A stretch of 64,000 nucleotides of DNA from an uncultured Alphaproteobacteria bacterium (GTDB lineage Bacteria > Pseudomonadota > Alphaproteobacteria > RF32 > CAG-239): positions 1-64,000 of the forward strand of contig CALXRP010000001.1 in NCBI GenBank assembly GCA_944390885.1. The letters run 5' to 3'. The notes under the pieces were generated by a model, which ran no database searches, had not been told where the DNA came from, and saw only the letters and a list, made by a program, of their open reading frames with translations. Of the stretch, positions 41,331 through 52,122 are shown piece after piece (positions within the stretch are counted from its first letter, which is position 1; each line of letters opens with the position of its first letter). The position numbers and the translations under genes were made by a program.

Positions 41331-41749
41331 TATTTGTCACTTCCGCTTGTCCAGGTTTTTACCGCACCAAACGACCGCAAGATATCTTCTTTGCTTTTGG
41401 CTTTGACCAGTTCATCCGCGCGGGTCTGACGGCCTTCAAAAACAATATCCTCAACATTCTCAACCGGTACGGCATAAGTTCTTTCAACCATTTTTCCTTT
41501 GAGTTCAACAATCATCACAACTTCGGCTTCAGCCAATGTATCCCGCGTGTCTTCATGAATATCATCCAAACGGACAGCAAGGCGGTCATCCCTTTTCAGC
41601 AAAGCCGTTTTTTTGCCGTCAAACTCTAAAACAGGATTGACCGGTGAACCGTCACGCGCATCAATAAAAATTGCGAGTTCCCCATATTTGTTTTCGATAA
41701 TTTCATAAAAATCCTGTTTTTCAATAAGGGTGTAATATTGTGTTTCCAT
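41330..41749 (-). CDS. Unknown protein coupled to the EIIA gene
   Basis: A 139-residue acidic, beta-rich cytosolic protein (IENKYGELAIFIDARDG near the start, EVVMIVELKGKMVERTYAVPV in the middle). No known motif, signal or membrane helix. Its stop overlaps the EIIA start by one base, so it is co-translated with the PTS proteins and probably works with them. hprK is expected here but this protein has no P-loop, so it is not a replacement kinase. Confidence 0.65.
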   Translation of the reverse strand: METQYYTLIEKQDFYEIIENKYGELAIFIDARDGSPVNPVLEFDGKKTALLKRDDRLAVRLDDIHEDTRDTLAEAEVVMIVELKGKMVERTYAVPVENVEDIVFEGRQTRADELVKAKSKEDILRSFGAVKTWTSGSDK

Positions 41750-41925
41750 CGTATTTTCCAGTCAGTTAACCTATTTGCAAGATGATACTATAATAAGCAA
41801 AAACTGTCAATTTTATGTTAATAAAATCCGTTGTAACAAAAATATTTCTTCCCTCCCTCTGAATTCACTCTTTATTTTTATTGTTATTTTTTGAGTGCCA
41901 AAAATTGTATGCTAAAAATTCTTAT

Positions 41926-42239
41926 GTTACTTTTGTCATGTAACAAAAGTAACCAAAAATACTAGCCCTGAACTCGTTTTCTAAGTCTTCGTGAAAAAGT
42001 TCAGGCCGTCTAAGCGCAAGGCTAAGACGGCAAGAAGGCACATAGTGATTTTAATTTCCTCTTTTTCACAAAGACTAAGAAGTACTCGTTAAAGGGCGGG
42101 TCAACTCACCCCAGCCCTCTCTTTCAAGAGAGGGTGTATAAAGCTCTAAAACCTAAGCCATTCGCAAAGGGCAGTTAAAAGTACCGAACGAGGGATTGTA
42201 CAAGAAACTGTCATTGCCGGACTTGATCCGGCAATCCAC
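41926..42239. repeat. Second palindromic repeat cluster
   Basis: In order: a GTTACTTTTG/CAAAAGTAAC hairpin (41926-41953), element A copy 2 (41965-42097, 133 bp, as in copy 1 at 6188), a CCCTCTCTT/AAGAGAGGG hairpin (about 42115-42135), the right-end fragment of element B (42141-42172) and a GGACTTGATCC-type repeat (42209-42239). The same components surround structured RNA copy 1. The rest of 41750-42342 shows no gene; a frame of 19 codons after the RNA is too short to support. Confidence 0.7.
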
Positions 42240-42342
42240 AGGCAACGGCCTGAGCTGTCAGTTGTTGAAATTTCTTAGATGATTCTGGGCTGTGGTATGA
42301 TAATAGAATTTTCCCATTTCTTTTTAGCTCCTTGTTTTGATT

Positions 42343-42504
42343 AAAAAAACGCCGGAAGTTTTCTTCCTGGCGGTGGAGCTCAAAAATTGTACAGACACAG
42401 TCGCCATGATTCGTCCGCAAAGCGGCTTATTTTAGGCACTCCACCTCAAGGTGGATAAATCTGTAAGATGTTTTCTGGACACCACAACCGGTTTCCCGGC
42501 TGCA
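42343..42504 (-). ncRNA. Structured RNA, copy 2 (unrecognised family)
   Basis: About 160 nt from near 42504 to a terminator with stem CGCCGGAAG/CTTCCTGGCG (42350-42372) and T7. The 5' hairpin CAGCCGG-GAAA-CCGGTTG keeps the GNRA loop of copy 1 but changes two pairs in compensating fashion. A second hairpin CCACC-TTGA-GGTGG can be replaced by pairing of GGTGGAG with CTCCACC next to the terminator. Invariant blocks match copy 1. It is followed by AAGGAG and an ATG as in copy 1, but the frame ends after 19 codons, so this copy looks stand-alone. Known families were not recognised. Confidence 0.7.
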
Positions 42505-42510
42505 GAAGTA

Positions 42511-42538
42511 ATCATAAACGAATCTGGGGCTTTTGCAA
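42511..42538 (-). promoter_or_regulatory. Sigma-70-type promoter of structured RNA copy 2
   Basis: On the minus strand TTGCAA (42538-42533), a 16-nt spacer and TATGAT (42516-42511), eight nt before the 5' hairpin. Element positions relative to the RNA equal those of copy 1. Confidence 0.65.
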
Positions 42539-42547
42539 GGCGAAATT

Positions 42548-43627
42548 TTATTTCTTTTTATCTTCTTCGTCTTTTTTGGATTTTAACTGCCCGCATGCTG
42601 CTAAAATATCCTGGCCGCGAGCAACACGTACCGGAGCGGCATATCCGCCTTTTTCCAGCTCTCTCGAAAAAGCCATTACCCGGTTGCGGGAGCTCGGCTT
42701 ATAAGCGCAGCCAGGCCAAGGGTTGAACGGTATCAGGTTAAACTTTGCGCCGATTTTGTATTTTTTCATCAAAGCAATCAGCTGATGAGCACAATCCAAA
42801 GAATCGTTTATACCGTCTAACATCAGATATTCAAAAGTGATGAAACGGCTGGTAACGATTTTTTGGTATTCCTGACAAGCCTGCATGACTTCTTCCAGCG
42901 GATATTTATTGTTAATCGGCATAATTTTCGAGCGTAATTCATTATTCGGTGCATGCAGACTGACAGCCAGTTTAACGCCCAACTCTTGCGCAACTCTGGT
43001 CATTTTCGGCGCAATGCCGGAAGTCGAAAGCGTTATCCGGCGTTTGGAGACGGCAAGACCTTCTCCGTCCGAGATAATTTTCAGCGCGGTTATGACATTG
43101 TCCAGATTATGCAGCGGCTCGCCCATTCCCATGACGACGACGTTTGACAGGAATCTGGTCTCATTTGCAGGGGTCGGCCATTCGTTATATGCATCTCTTG
43201 CAACCAAAAACTGTCCGACGATTTCCCCGGCGGTCAGATTTCGGGTAATGCGCTGGCTGCCGGTATGACAAAAGGTGCAACCGACGGCACAGCCGACCTG
43301 CGTCGATATACAAACAGCGCCGCGATCTTCTTCCGGAATATAAACCATTTCCACCCGCTGTCCGTCGGCAAATTCCAGCAGCCATTTGCTTGTTTTATCC
43401 GAAGAAATCTGGCGGGCAACGACTTTCGGACGGCTGATGACATAACCGGCGCTCAATTTCTCGCGCAGGTCTTTAGACAGATTAGTCATAGCGGAGAAAT
43501 CCGTTACGCCCTGATTGTAAAGCCAGTGCCAGATTTGTTTGGCGCGAAAAGGCTTTTCTCCGAGTTTGGCAAGTTCGGCGGCAAGTTCATCCCGGCTTAA
43601 GCCGATAAGTTCGATTTTTTCGTTCAT
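42548..43627 (-). CDS. rlmN: 23S rRNA/tRNA (adenine-C2)-methyltransferase RlmN
   Basis: A 359-residue radical-SAM enzyme methylating A2503 of 23S rRNA and A37 of some tRNAs. The iron-sulphur cluster cysteines are 113, 117 and 120 (CAVGCTFC). GMGEPLHNLDNV, the RRITLSTSG segment and the resolving cysteine region PWPGCAYKPS are intact. IalB-like is the adjacent upstream gene with zero spacing. Confidence 0.95.
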   Translation of the reverse strand: MNEKIELIGLSRDELAAELAKLGEKPFRAKQIWHWLYNQGVTDFSAMTNLSKDLREKLSAGYVISRPKVVARQISSDKTSKWLLEFADGQRVEMVYIPEEDRGAVCISTQVGCAVGCTFCHTGSQRITRNLTAGEIVGQFLVARDAYNEWPTPANETRFLSNVVVMGMGEPLHNLDNVITALKIISDGEGLAVSKRRITLSTSGIAPKMTRVAQELGVKLAVSLHAPNNELRSKIMPINNKYPLEEVMQACQEYQKIVTSRFITFEYLMLDGINDSLDCAHQLIALMKKYKIGAKFNLIPFNPWPGCAYKPSSRNRVMAFSRELEKGGYAAPVRVARGQDILAACGQLKSKKDEEDKKK

Positions 43628-44140
43628 TTAACTCTTCTTATTGCATTTTTTGCTGATAGCCGTATAGGCTTTGTTAAACCCTTTCAGCGAGTATGTATCT
43701 TTGGTCAGGGTTCCTCTCGACGATGTTCCGGTTACAATCATCCGGGTGCCGCGTTTCATCTCTTTTATCAACTCGGCATCGACATCACCGTTGATTGTCC
43801 AGGCCATCGTACCGTCCGTAAAGAGTTTGTCAATCGTTTTATTGCCGATTTGGATTTTTACCCGGCTTTTATCTTTGTAAGTATAGCCGGCATTAATATT
43901 GATAACGTCAAAACTTTTTTCTTGCGGACGATGAGTTACAACCATATAAATATCTCCGCGTTTGGTATATTTTCCCTCATCTTTAACCGGCGTCGAAGCC
44001 ATATAACAAACCGTATTTCTGCCGTCTTTATAATAAAAAGCCGTCCAATCCCCATATTCTCCTATTGACTGAGGAACGGCCGCCGAAACTGCCGTCGCAG
44101 CAAAACAAAACAAACTCAATGCGCTAAAAAATTTTTTCAT
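43628..44140 (-). CDS. Invasion-associated locus B (IalB) family protein
   Basis: A 170-residue secreted protein with a signal peptide (about 1-20). IGEYGDWTAFYY, the TVCYMAS cysteine region, VTHRP and the WTINGDVDAELIKEMKRGTRMIVTG core are typical of IalB, a periplasmic family widespread in alphaproteobacteria and linked to host-cell entry only in Bartonella. Here it need not imply pathogenicity. Confidence 0.85.
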   Translation of the reverse strand: MKKFFSALSLFCFAATAVSAAVPQSIGEYGDWTAFYYKDGRNTVCYMASTPVKDEGKYTKRGDIYMVVTHRPQEKSFDVININAGYTYKDKSRVKIQIGNKTIDKLFTDGTMAWTINGDVDAELIKEMKRGTRMIVTGTSSRGTLTKDTYSLKGFNKAYTAISKKCNKKS

Positions 44141-44237
44141 TCCCAGATACTCACAATATTGTTATTTTGCGATAATAATATTTGAAATTTATATAAAAAA
44201 TGTTAATTTCGGAGCAAAAAGCAAGGCTGGATTTGAG

Positions 44238-45458
44238 ATGCTGAGAGATAAATATCTTGATATGAGCAAAATTATCCGGGACAAGAAAATTTTTGAACTG
44301 TTTCGGATTGTTGAAAACCATGGCGGGGTTCTGCGTTTTGTCGGCGGTGCCGTGCGTGATGCTTTGTCCGGAATTGAGGGGTTTGACCTTGATCTGGCAA
44401 CAGATTTGAGTCCTGACGAATTGGTAGAAATCTGCGAAGAAAATAACATTAAAACCGTTCCTATCGGGATTAAATTCGGGACGGTCGGCGTTATCATTAA
44501 CGGCAAAGTTCTTGAAATCACTTCCCTCAGAAAAGATACAAAAACCGACGGGAGGCATGCAGAGGTTGAATTTACCGGCGATTGGGAAATTGACGCCTCC
44601 CGCCGCGATTTGACCATTAATGCGGTATATGCCGATGAAAAAGGCAATGTTTTTGACTATTATAACGGCATTGAAGATCTGGAAAACGGCAAAATCAGAT
44701 TTATCGGAAGCCCGTCAGTGCGAATTAAGGAAGATTATTTGCGTATTTTGCGTTTTTTCCGCTTCTATTCGCTTTTCGGCAAAGGAGAAATCGATCAGAA
44801 ATCTTTGCAGGCTTGCATAAGCAACAAAGACGGGCTTAAACAGCTCTCGCTGGAAAGAATCCGCGACGAACTGTTTAAGATTTTAAAAACACCGAGAGCG
44901 GCTGAGGTTTTGCAGATTATGAAAGATAACGAAATTCTTTCATCCATTTTGCCGGAACCAAAAAATCTGGACAAGCTGAAATTTTTGATCCGACTGATTG
45001 AAAAATACAAAATAGAACCTAATGTTCTGCGCAGGTTGTTTTTGATTTATGAGCCTGATCAGATGTTGGCCGAAAATCTTGCTAACCGTTTGAAATTAAG
45101 CAAAAAAGAAAAACAACTGTTTTTAAACTGGGCAGAATTTACCCCGCCGCTGCAAGATTATTTTGACGGAGCAAGCCGCAATAAACTGATTTATCACTAC
45201 GGAAAAGAATTTTGCCAAAACAAGCTGTTGCTGCAGCTGGCTCTTGAAAAAAGGGATATTCCCGATATTCAGGCTCTGTTAGCAAAAATCGAACAGTTTG
45301 AAATTCCGGTTTTTCCGCTGCGTGGCAGAGATATTATTAATGCCGGTATTGCAGAAAGTTCCGAAATCGGCACAATCCTTAAAAATCTTGAAAAGATTTG
45401 GATTGACAGTAATTTCAGTCTGACATCAGAGCAGCTGTTACAGAAAATTGCAAAATAA
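44238..45458 (+). CDS. cca: CCA tRNA nucleotidyltransferase / poly(A) polymerase family
   Basis: A 406-residue class II nucleotidyltransferase. VGGAVRDALSG and the metal-binding FDLDLATD open the catalytic domain, RRDLTINAVYAD and the RIKEDYLRILRFFRFYS block follow, and the helical C-terminus ends normally. It adds or repairs tRNA CCA; since the tRNAs here encode CCA, a repair role is likely. ATG 44238 is used; ATG 44262 is an alternative. Confidence 0.92.
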   Translation: MLRDKYLDMSKIIRDKKIFELFRIVENHGGVLRFVGGAVRDALSGIEGFDLDLATDLSPDELVEICEENNIKTVPIGIKFGTVGVIINGKVLEITSLRKDTKTDGRHAEVEFTGDWEIDASRRDLTINAVYADEKGNVFDYYNGIEDLENGKIRFIGSPSVRIKEDYLRILRFFRFYSLFGKGEIDQKSLQACISNKDGLKQLSLERIRDELFKILKTPRAAEVLQIMKDNEILSSILPEPKNLDKLKFLIRLIEKYKIEPNVLRRLFLIYEPDQMLAENLANRLKLSKKEKQLFLNWAEFTPPLQDYFDGASRNKLIYHYGKEFCQNKLLLQLALEKRDIPDIQALLAKIEQFEIPVFPLRGRDIINAGIAESSEIGTILKNLEKIWIDSNFSLTSEQLLQKIAK

Positions 45459-45462
45459 GTGG

Positions 45463-45491
45463 TTGTTTTGTTAACCTTTTAAAGTTATACT
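45463..45491 (+). promoter_or_regulatory. Promoter of the small secreted protein gene
   Basis: TTGTTT (45463-45468), a 17-nt spacer and TATACT (45486-45491), 35 nt before the ATG. Confidence 0.5.
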
Positions 45492-45525
45492 GTTTTTTAG
45501 TGATAACAACCGGGGAGTAACAGTT

Positions 45526-45669
45526 ATGAAAAATGCTATGTTTTTATTAACATTAATGACAGCCGTTGTGCTCAGTTTTCAGGCCTTTGCCGGAACGACT
45601 TTTCTTCCGGATGCGGAAGAAGGCGGAGATCCTGATTATATGATCAGAATTACGGAAAATTTAAATTAA
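45526..45669 (+). CDS. Small secreted peptide
   Basis: A 47-residue frame with GGGGAG upstream. A signal peptide of about 22 residues ends FQAFAG, leaving an acidic mature peptide of about 25 residues with no cysteine. It has its own promoter and terminator, so a real expressed gene is likely. Function unknown. Confidence 0.6.
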   Translation: MKNAMFLLTLMTAVVLSFQAFAGTTFLPDAEEGGDPDYMIRITENLN

Positions 45670-45680
45670 AAAATGTAATA

Positions 45681-45711
45681 AAAAAACGGAGCTTTTATGC
45701 TCCGTTTTTTT
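45681..45711. terminator. Bidirectional terminator between small gene and gyrB
   Basis: ACGGAGC (45686-45692) pairs with GCTCCGT (45699-45705) between A6 and T7 runs, serving both convergent genes. Confidence 0.9.
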
Positions 45712-45727
45712 ATTGGTTCGTCCCTGT

Positions 45728-48202
<2,475 letters not shown>

Positions 48203-48374
48203 TTATTAGGGGAATCATACAGCAAAATCTTGGAAGAACCAAGAAATAAATGCAAAATATTAAGCCTTTTTGCCGGTTTATTCACAAGAAAATTTCTTTT
48301 TTCATTAAAGAAAAAATATTTAATCAAAAATATTGACGAGTTTGACAAAATAATGTATGTTACTGGTCTAAAAT

Positions 48375-48989
48375 ATGATTATTATGGATGCAAATATTAT
48401 TGTAAAAACTGTTCAATGGATCAACACAAGTGTTAAAATTTTGGGAATTGCTCTGACAACATTTATTTTGTGCCTGCACATTCACATTTTTCGAAATGTT
48501 GTACCCGGAAAAGGCGGCGTTACCGTTGTGGAATATACGGAAAACAAAGGGAAAAATTTTTATTATATAGAAATGCCCGATAAAAAAATTTATCCCGCGC
48601 TGTATAATCCCCGGGCTCCGCTGCAGACAATAGACAGACAACGGTTAAAGCCGGGGAAAATAAAAATTCTCCAACAGCTCAGACCTTATGAATACAAAGG
48701 TATAGAATTGATTGATATCGGAGATTGTCCGTCTTTTTTCGGAACAAAAGGTTGGAGCCTTTTGTATCAGAACAGAACGGATGAAAAAAGATCAATTATT
48801 TTTGGGTTTGGAAAAGAATTGTTTTCCTGGTTGTTGGTTTTGGCACTTTTAATTAAAGGCGGAGAATTTTTTGCCGGTCGGATTTATTTTTTAGATAAAC
48901 AAGTGCTGGCTTCTACCGCAAATTTTTTGATTATTGATCTGGCATTGTTTATGATTGCGGCATTTTTAACCGTTATCATAATCTATTAA
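48375..48989 (+). CDS. Membrane protein of unknown function
   Basis: A 204-residue protein with one N-terminal membrane helix (about 15-38), a soluble domain of about 100 residues (GKGGVTVVEYTENKG onward, with PGKIKILQQLRPYEYKG), and two C-terminal helices (about 147-163, 183-203). No known family. There is no clear Shine-Dalgarno; ATG 48384 is a possible alternative start. A terminator follows. Confidence 0.55.
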   Translation: MIIMDANIIVKTVQWINTSVKILGIALTTFILCLHIHIFRNVVPGKGGVTVVEYTENKGKNFYYIEMPDKKIYPALYNPRAPLQTIDRQRLKPGKIKILQQLRPYEYKGIELIDIGDCPSFFGTKGWSLLYQNRTDEKRSIIFGFGKELFSWLLVLALLIKGGEFFAGRIYFLDKQVLASTANFLIIDLALFMIAAFLTVIIIY

Positions 48990-48992
48990 ACA

Positions 48993-49024
48993 AAAACCGC
49001 TGCTTAAAAGCTGCGGTTTTTTTG
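48993..49024. terminator. Bidirectional terminator before polA
   Basis: AAAACCGC pairs with GCGGTTTT around an inner GCT-rich loop; T7 follows. It lies between convergent genes. Confidence 0.85.
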
Positions 49025-51778
49025 TTAGTGCGCCTGAGTCCAATTGTCTCCGACACCGACTTCGGCAACAAACGGCACAGAAAGATTTACAACACCTTCC
49101 ATTATTGCTTTTATGATTTTTGAAGCCTCTTCGACTTCGTTTTCCGGCGCTTCAAATACCAGTTCGTCATGTACCTGCACCAGCATTTTGGTTTTTAGTC
49201 CGCGTTTTTTGAGTTCATCCGGTATCCTGTTCATCGCCAATTTGATAATATCAGCCGCGCCGCCTTGAATCGGAGCATTAATTGCCGCGCGTTCGGCATT
49301 GGCGGCCAGACGTTTATTCTTGTCATTAATTCCCATAATCGAGCAGCGTCTTCCGAACGGCGTTAGGACATAATCATTGGCGCGGGCAAAGGCTATTGTA
49401 TCATCCATATATTTCTTAATTTCGGGCATTTCGCGGAAATAGGCGTCAATATAAGCTTTGGCATCTTCCGGAGCCACGCCGATTTGTCTGGCCAGTCCGT
49501 ATGCGGAAATGCCATAAACAATTCCAAAATTGATGGCTTTGGCGTGACGGCGGGTATTAGCATCCACTTTATCATACGGAATCCCAAAGACGTGCGATGC
49601 GGTTGCCGCGTGAATATCCACACCGGCAGCAAAAGCGTTTTTCAGTGCCTTAACATCGGCAACAGCCGCCAATAGCCGCAACTCTACCTGCGAATAGTCG
49701 GAAGAAATGATCTTGCAGCCCGGACGGGCGATAAAACATTCACGGATTTTTTTGCCCTCTTCCGTTCTTATCGGAATGTTTTGCAGGTTTGGATTGCTGG
49801 AAGCCAGACGTCCGGTATTGGCAACAATCTGACTGAAGGTCGTATGAACGCGCGAGTTTTTATCCAAAAGCACTAACAGGGCATCACTATAGGTTGATTT
49901 GAGTTTGGCAAGCGCTCGCCAATCAAGGATCTTTTGTGCCAGCTCACAACCGTTTTCCGCCAATTCTTCAAGCACGTCTGCACCGGTCTGCCAGGCACCT
50001 CCCGGCGTTTTTTTGCCTTTCAGCCCCATTTTTCCAAACAAAATTTCACCGATTTGTTTGGGAGACGAAAGATTGAATTCTTCTCCGGCAAGATTATAAA
50101 TCTCCGTTTCCAAAATCCGCATCCGGCTTTCAAAATCGGAACTGAGGCGGTGTAAAGCCTGCGCATCGACCATAATTCCCTGCTGCTCCATATCTTTTAA
50201 TACCGGAATCAGCGGACGGTCAAAACTTTCGTAAACATTCAACAGCTTTTCGGCAAACAAGCGGGGCTTCAAAACATTATACAGTCGCAGCGTAACATCA
50301 GCGTCTTCGGCAGCATAGGCCAGCGCCTTGTTTAGCTCCACTTTGTCAAAGGTTATTTTATCACGGCCGCTGCCGCAGACTTCCTCGTATTTTATTGTCT
50401 GATACTGAAGGAAAATTTCGGCCAACTCATCCATTCCGTGCCCATGGGTCGAACTATCCAAAACATAAGAAATAACGGCTGTATCTTCGACCGGTGCAAA
50501 AACGGCATTTTCCCCGATAACCTGAGCAAAAAAGTGCATATCGAATTTGATATTATGCCCGATTTTTAAGATGGCTTTGTCAGCAAAAAGCGGCGCAAGG
50601 TGTTTTTTGACCGTTGCAAAATCGAGTTGTCGGATTTCATTGTCGGCGGGGGCAGAAAAAAGATCTGTTTTATGCCCGCTGACATGAGCCAGGGGTACAT
50701 AACAGGCGACGCCTTCTTCCGTTGCCAGAGAAAAGCCGACAATCTTGTCAAAAACCGGATTAAAACCGGTGGTCTCGGTATCAAAAGCAAAAAGGCGTTT
50801 TTGTTTTATCCTTTCCACCCATTTTTTCAACTGTTCTTCCGTTTGCACCAGTTCATAATGTTTTTCAACCTCTTTAAATACAGTGTTTTGCATATCTTCT
50901 GGTAAAGCTGAACAGCGTTCATCTGCCCATTTTTCAATCCGGTTTTTCAAGCTGCGGAAGCCATAGTCATCTATAAATTTATGCAAAACATCCAAATGCG
51001 GTGCACGGCAGGAAAACGCCGTAATGTCTTTTTCAACCGGGACATCATTTTTTAAGGTTACCAGTTGCAGTGAAATGCGGGCATTGTCAATATTGGCAAG
51101 CAGAGTTTCACGCCGTTTGTTTTGTTTGATCTCGGACGCGCGGTTCAGCACCTCTTCCAACGAACCGAACTCATTTATCAGTTGAGCCGCCGTTTTCAGG
51201 CCGATACCGGGAACACCGGGGACATTATCTATCGAATCGCCGGCCAGCGCCTGTACATCGACAACCCGTTCCGGATAGACACCGAACTTTTCTTTAACAT
51301 CTTCCGCCCCGTAGAATTTGTCTTTCATCGGGTCATAATATTCCACGCCGTCGCGAATCAGCTGCATCAAGTCTTTATCGGCAGAAACAACAACAACTTC
51401 CATGCCCTTTTCCGTTGCCTGACGGGCATAAGTCGCAATCAGATCATCGGCTTCATAGCCTTCCATTTCCAGATAGTTCAAATTCAGCGCGTTTGTCGCC
51501 TCGCGGATTATCGGAAACTGAGGAATCAGCTCTTCGGGAATTTCGGCACGCGTGCCTTTGTAATCGGGAAAAATTTCATTGCGGTAATTTCGACGTTTGG
51601 CATCAAAAAGCACCAGACAATAATCGCATTTGATGCTCTGAGTCAGGCGCAAAAACATATTGGTATAGCCAAATACGGCATTAACCGGTACTCCGGTCGG
51701 ACTGGTCATCATCGGAAGACCGTAAAATGCACGAAAAATATAGCCGGAGCCGTCAATGAGACAAACTTTCTGAGTCAT
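49025..51778 (-). CDS. polA: DNA polymerase I
   Basis: A 917-residue enzyme. The 5'-nuclease domain (about 1-290, LIDGSGYIFRAFYG, EMEGYEADDLIA, PGVPGIGLKTA), an apparently active 3'-5' exonuclease (FAFDTETTGFNP) and the polymerase domain (SDYSQVELR, RRHAKAINFGIVYG, VQVHDELVFE) are all present. The orphan RHH gene is the next gene upstream. Confidence 0.98.
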   Translation of the reverse strand: MTQKVCLIDGSGYIFRAFYGLPMMTSPTGVPVNAVFGYTNMFLRLTQSIKCDYCLVLFDAKRRNYRNEIFPDYKGTRAEIPEELIPQFPIIREATNALNLNYLEMEGYEADDLIATYARQATEKGMEVVVVSADKDLMQLIRDGVEYYDPMKDKFYGAEDVKEKFGVYPERVVDVQALAGDSIDNVPGVPGIGLKTAAQLINEFGSLEEVLNRASEIKQNKRRETLLANIDNARISLQLVTLKNDVPVEKDITAFSCRAPHLDVLHKFIDDYGFRSLKNRIEKWADERCSALPEDMQNTVFKEVEKHYELVQTEEQLKKWVERIKQKRLFAFDTETTGFNPVFDKIVGFSLATEEGVACYVPLAHVSGHKTDLFSAPADNEIRQLDFATVKKHLAPLFADKAILKIGHNIKFDMHFFAQVIGENAVFAPVEDTAVISYVLDSSTHGHGMDELAEIFLQYQTIKYEEVCGSGRDKITFDKVELNKALAYAAEDADVTLRLYNVLKPRLFAEKLLNVYESFDRPLIPVLKDMEQQGIMVDAQALHRLSSDFESRMRILETEIYNLAGEEFNLSSPKQIGEILFGKMGLKGKKTPGGAWQTGADVLEELAENGCELAQKILDWRALAKLKSTYSDALLVLLDKNSRVHTTFSQIVANTGRLASSNPNLQNIPIRTEEGKKIRECFIARPGCKIISSDYSQVELRLLAAVADVKALKNAFAAGVDIHAATASHVFGIPYDKVDANTRRHAKAINFGIVYGISAYGLARQIGVAPEDAKAYIDAYFREMPEIKKYMDDTIAFARANDYVLTPFGRRCSIMGINDKNKRLAANAERAAINAPIQGGAADIIKLAMNRIPDELKKRGLKTKMLVQVHDELVFEAPENEVEEASKIIKAIMEGVVNLSVPFVAEVGVGDNWTQAH

Positions 51779-51832
51779 TATTTTTCACTTTGCGAAAGAT
51801 TAAAACATAATGACAATATAGATGATAAAAAC

Positions 51833-52033
51833 CTATTCGCCAACAGATAAAAAGAAAGAACGTTCGAGCTTGTCGACCGCATAAATATCAGAATTGTAAA
51901 AATTCTCATAATTATCAACATATTCACGCAAAGCCAGAGCAACACAGTCATCAAAAGTACGACCGCTTTTTTGAGCAATTTTACGGATTTTATCCTGCAA
52001 ATCAGCACTTATTGAAACCGAAACACTACTCAT
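51833..52033 (-). CDS. Ribbon-helix-helix (CopG/ParD-like) protein
   Basis: A 66-residue DNA-binding-type protein: N-terminal strand SSVSVSIS, helix QDKIRKIAQKSG and helix TFDDCVALALREYVDN. This is the usual antitoxin/CopG form, but no toxin gene lies on either side; polA follows 55 bp downstream. It may be an orphan antitoxin or a solitary repressor. Confidence 0.7.
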   Translation of the reverse strand: MSSVSVSISADLQDKIRKIAQKSGRTFDDCVALALREYVDNYENFYNSDIYAVDKLERSFFLSVGE

Positions 52034-52122
52034 AAATTTTCCCTTAACTTATTTGTGTTATGTATGCATATATTTTTAAAGTATTTATCGAGTCGACGCA
52101 AGCAGTTATTGAGGTTTTGAAC

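Noticed and set aside
42211-42420. 69-codon minus-strand frame in the second accessory gap
   Set aside because: It crosses the RNA terminator and the GGACTTGATCC repeat; the ATG after AAGGAG is in another frame and stops after 19 codons.
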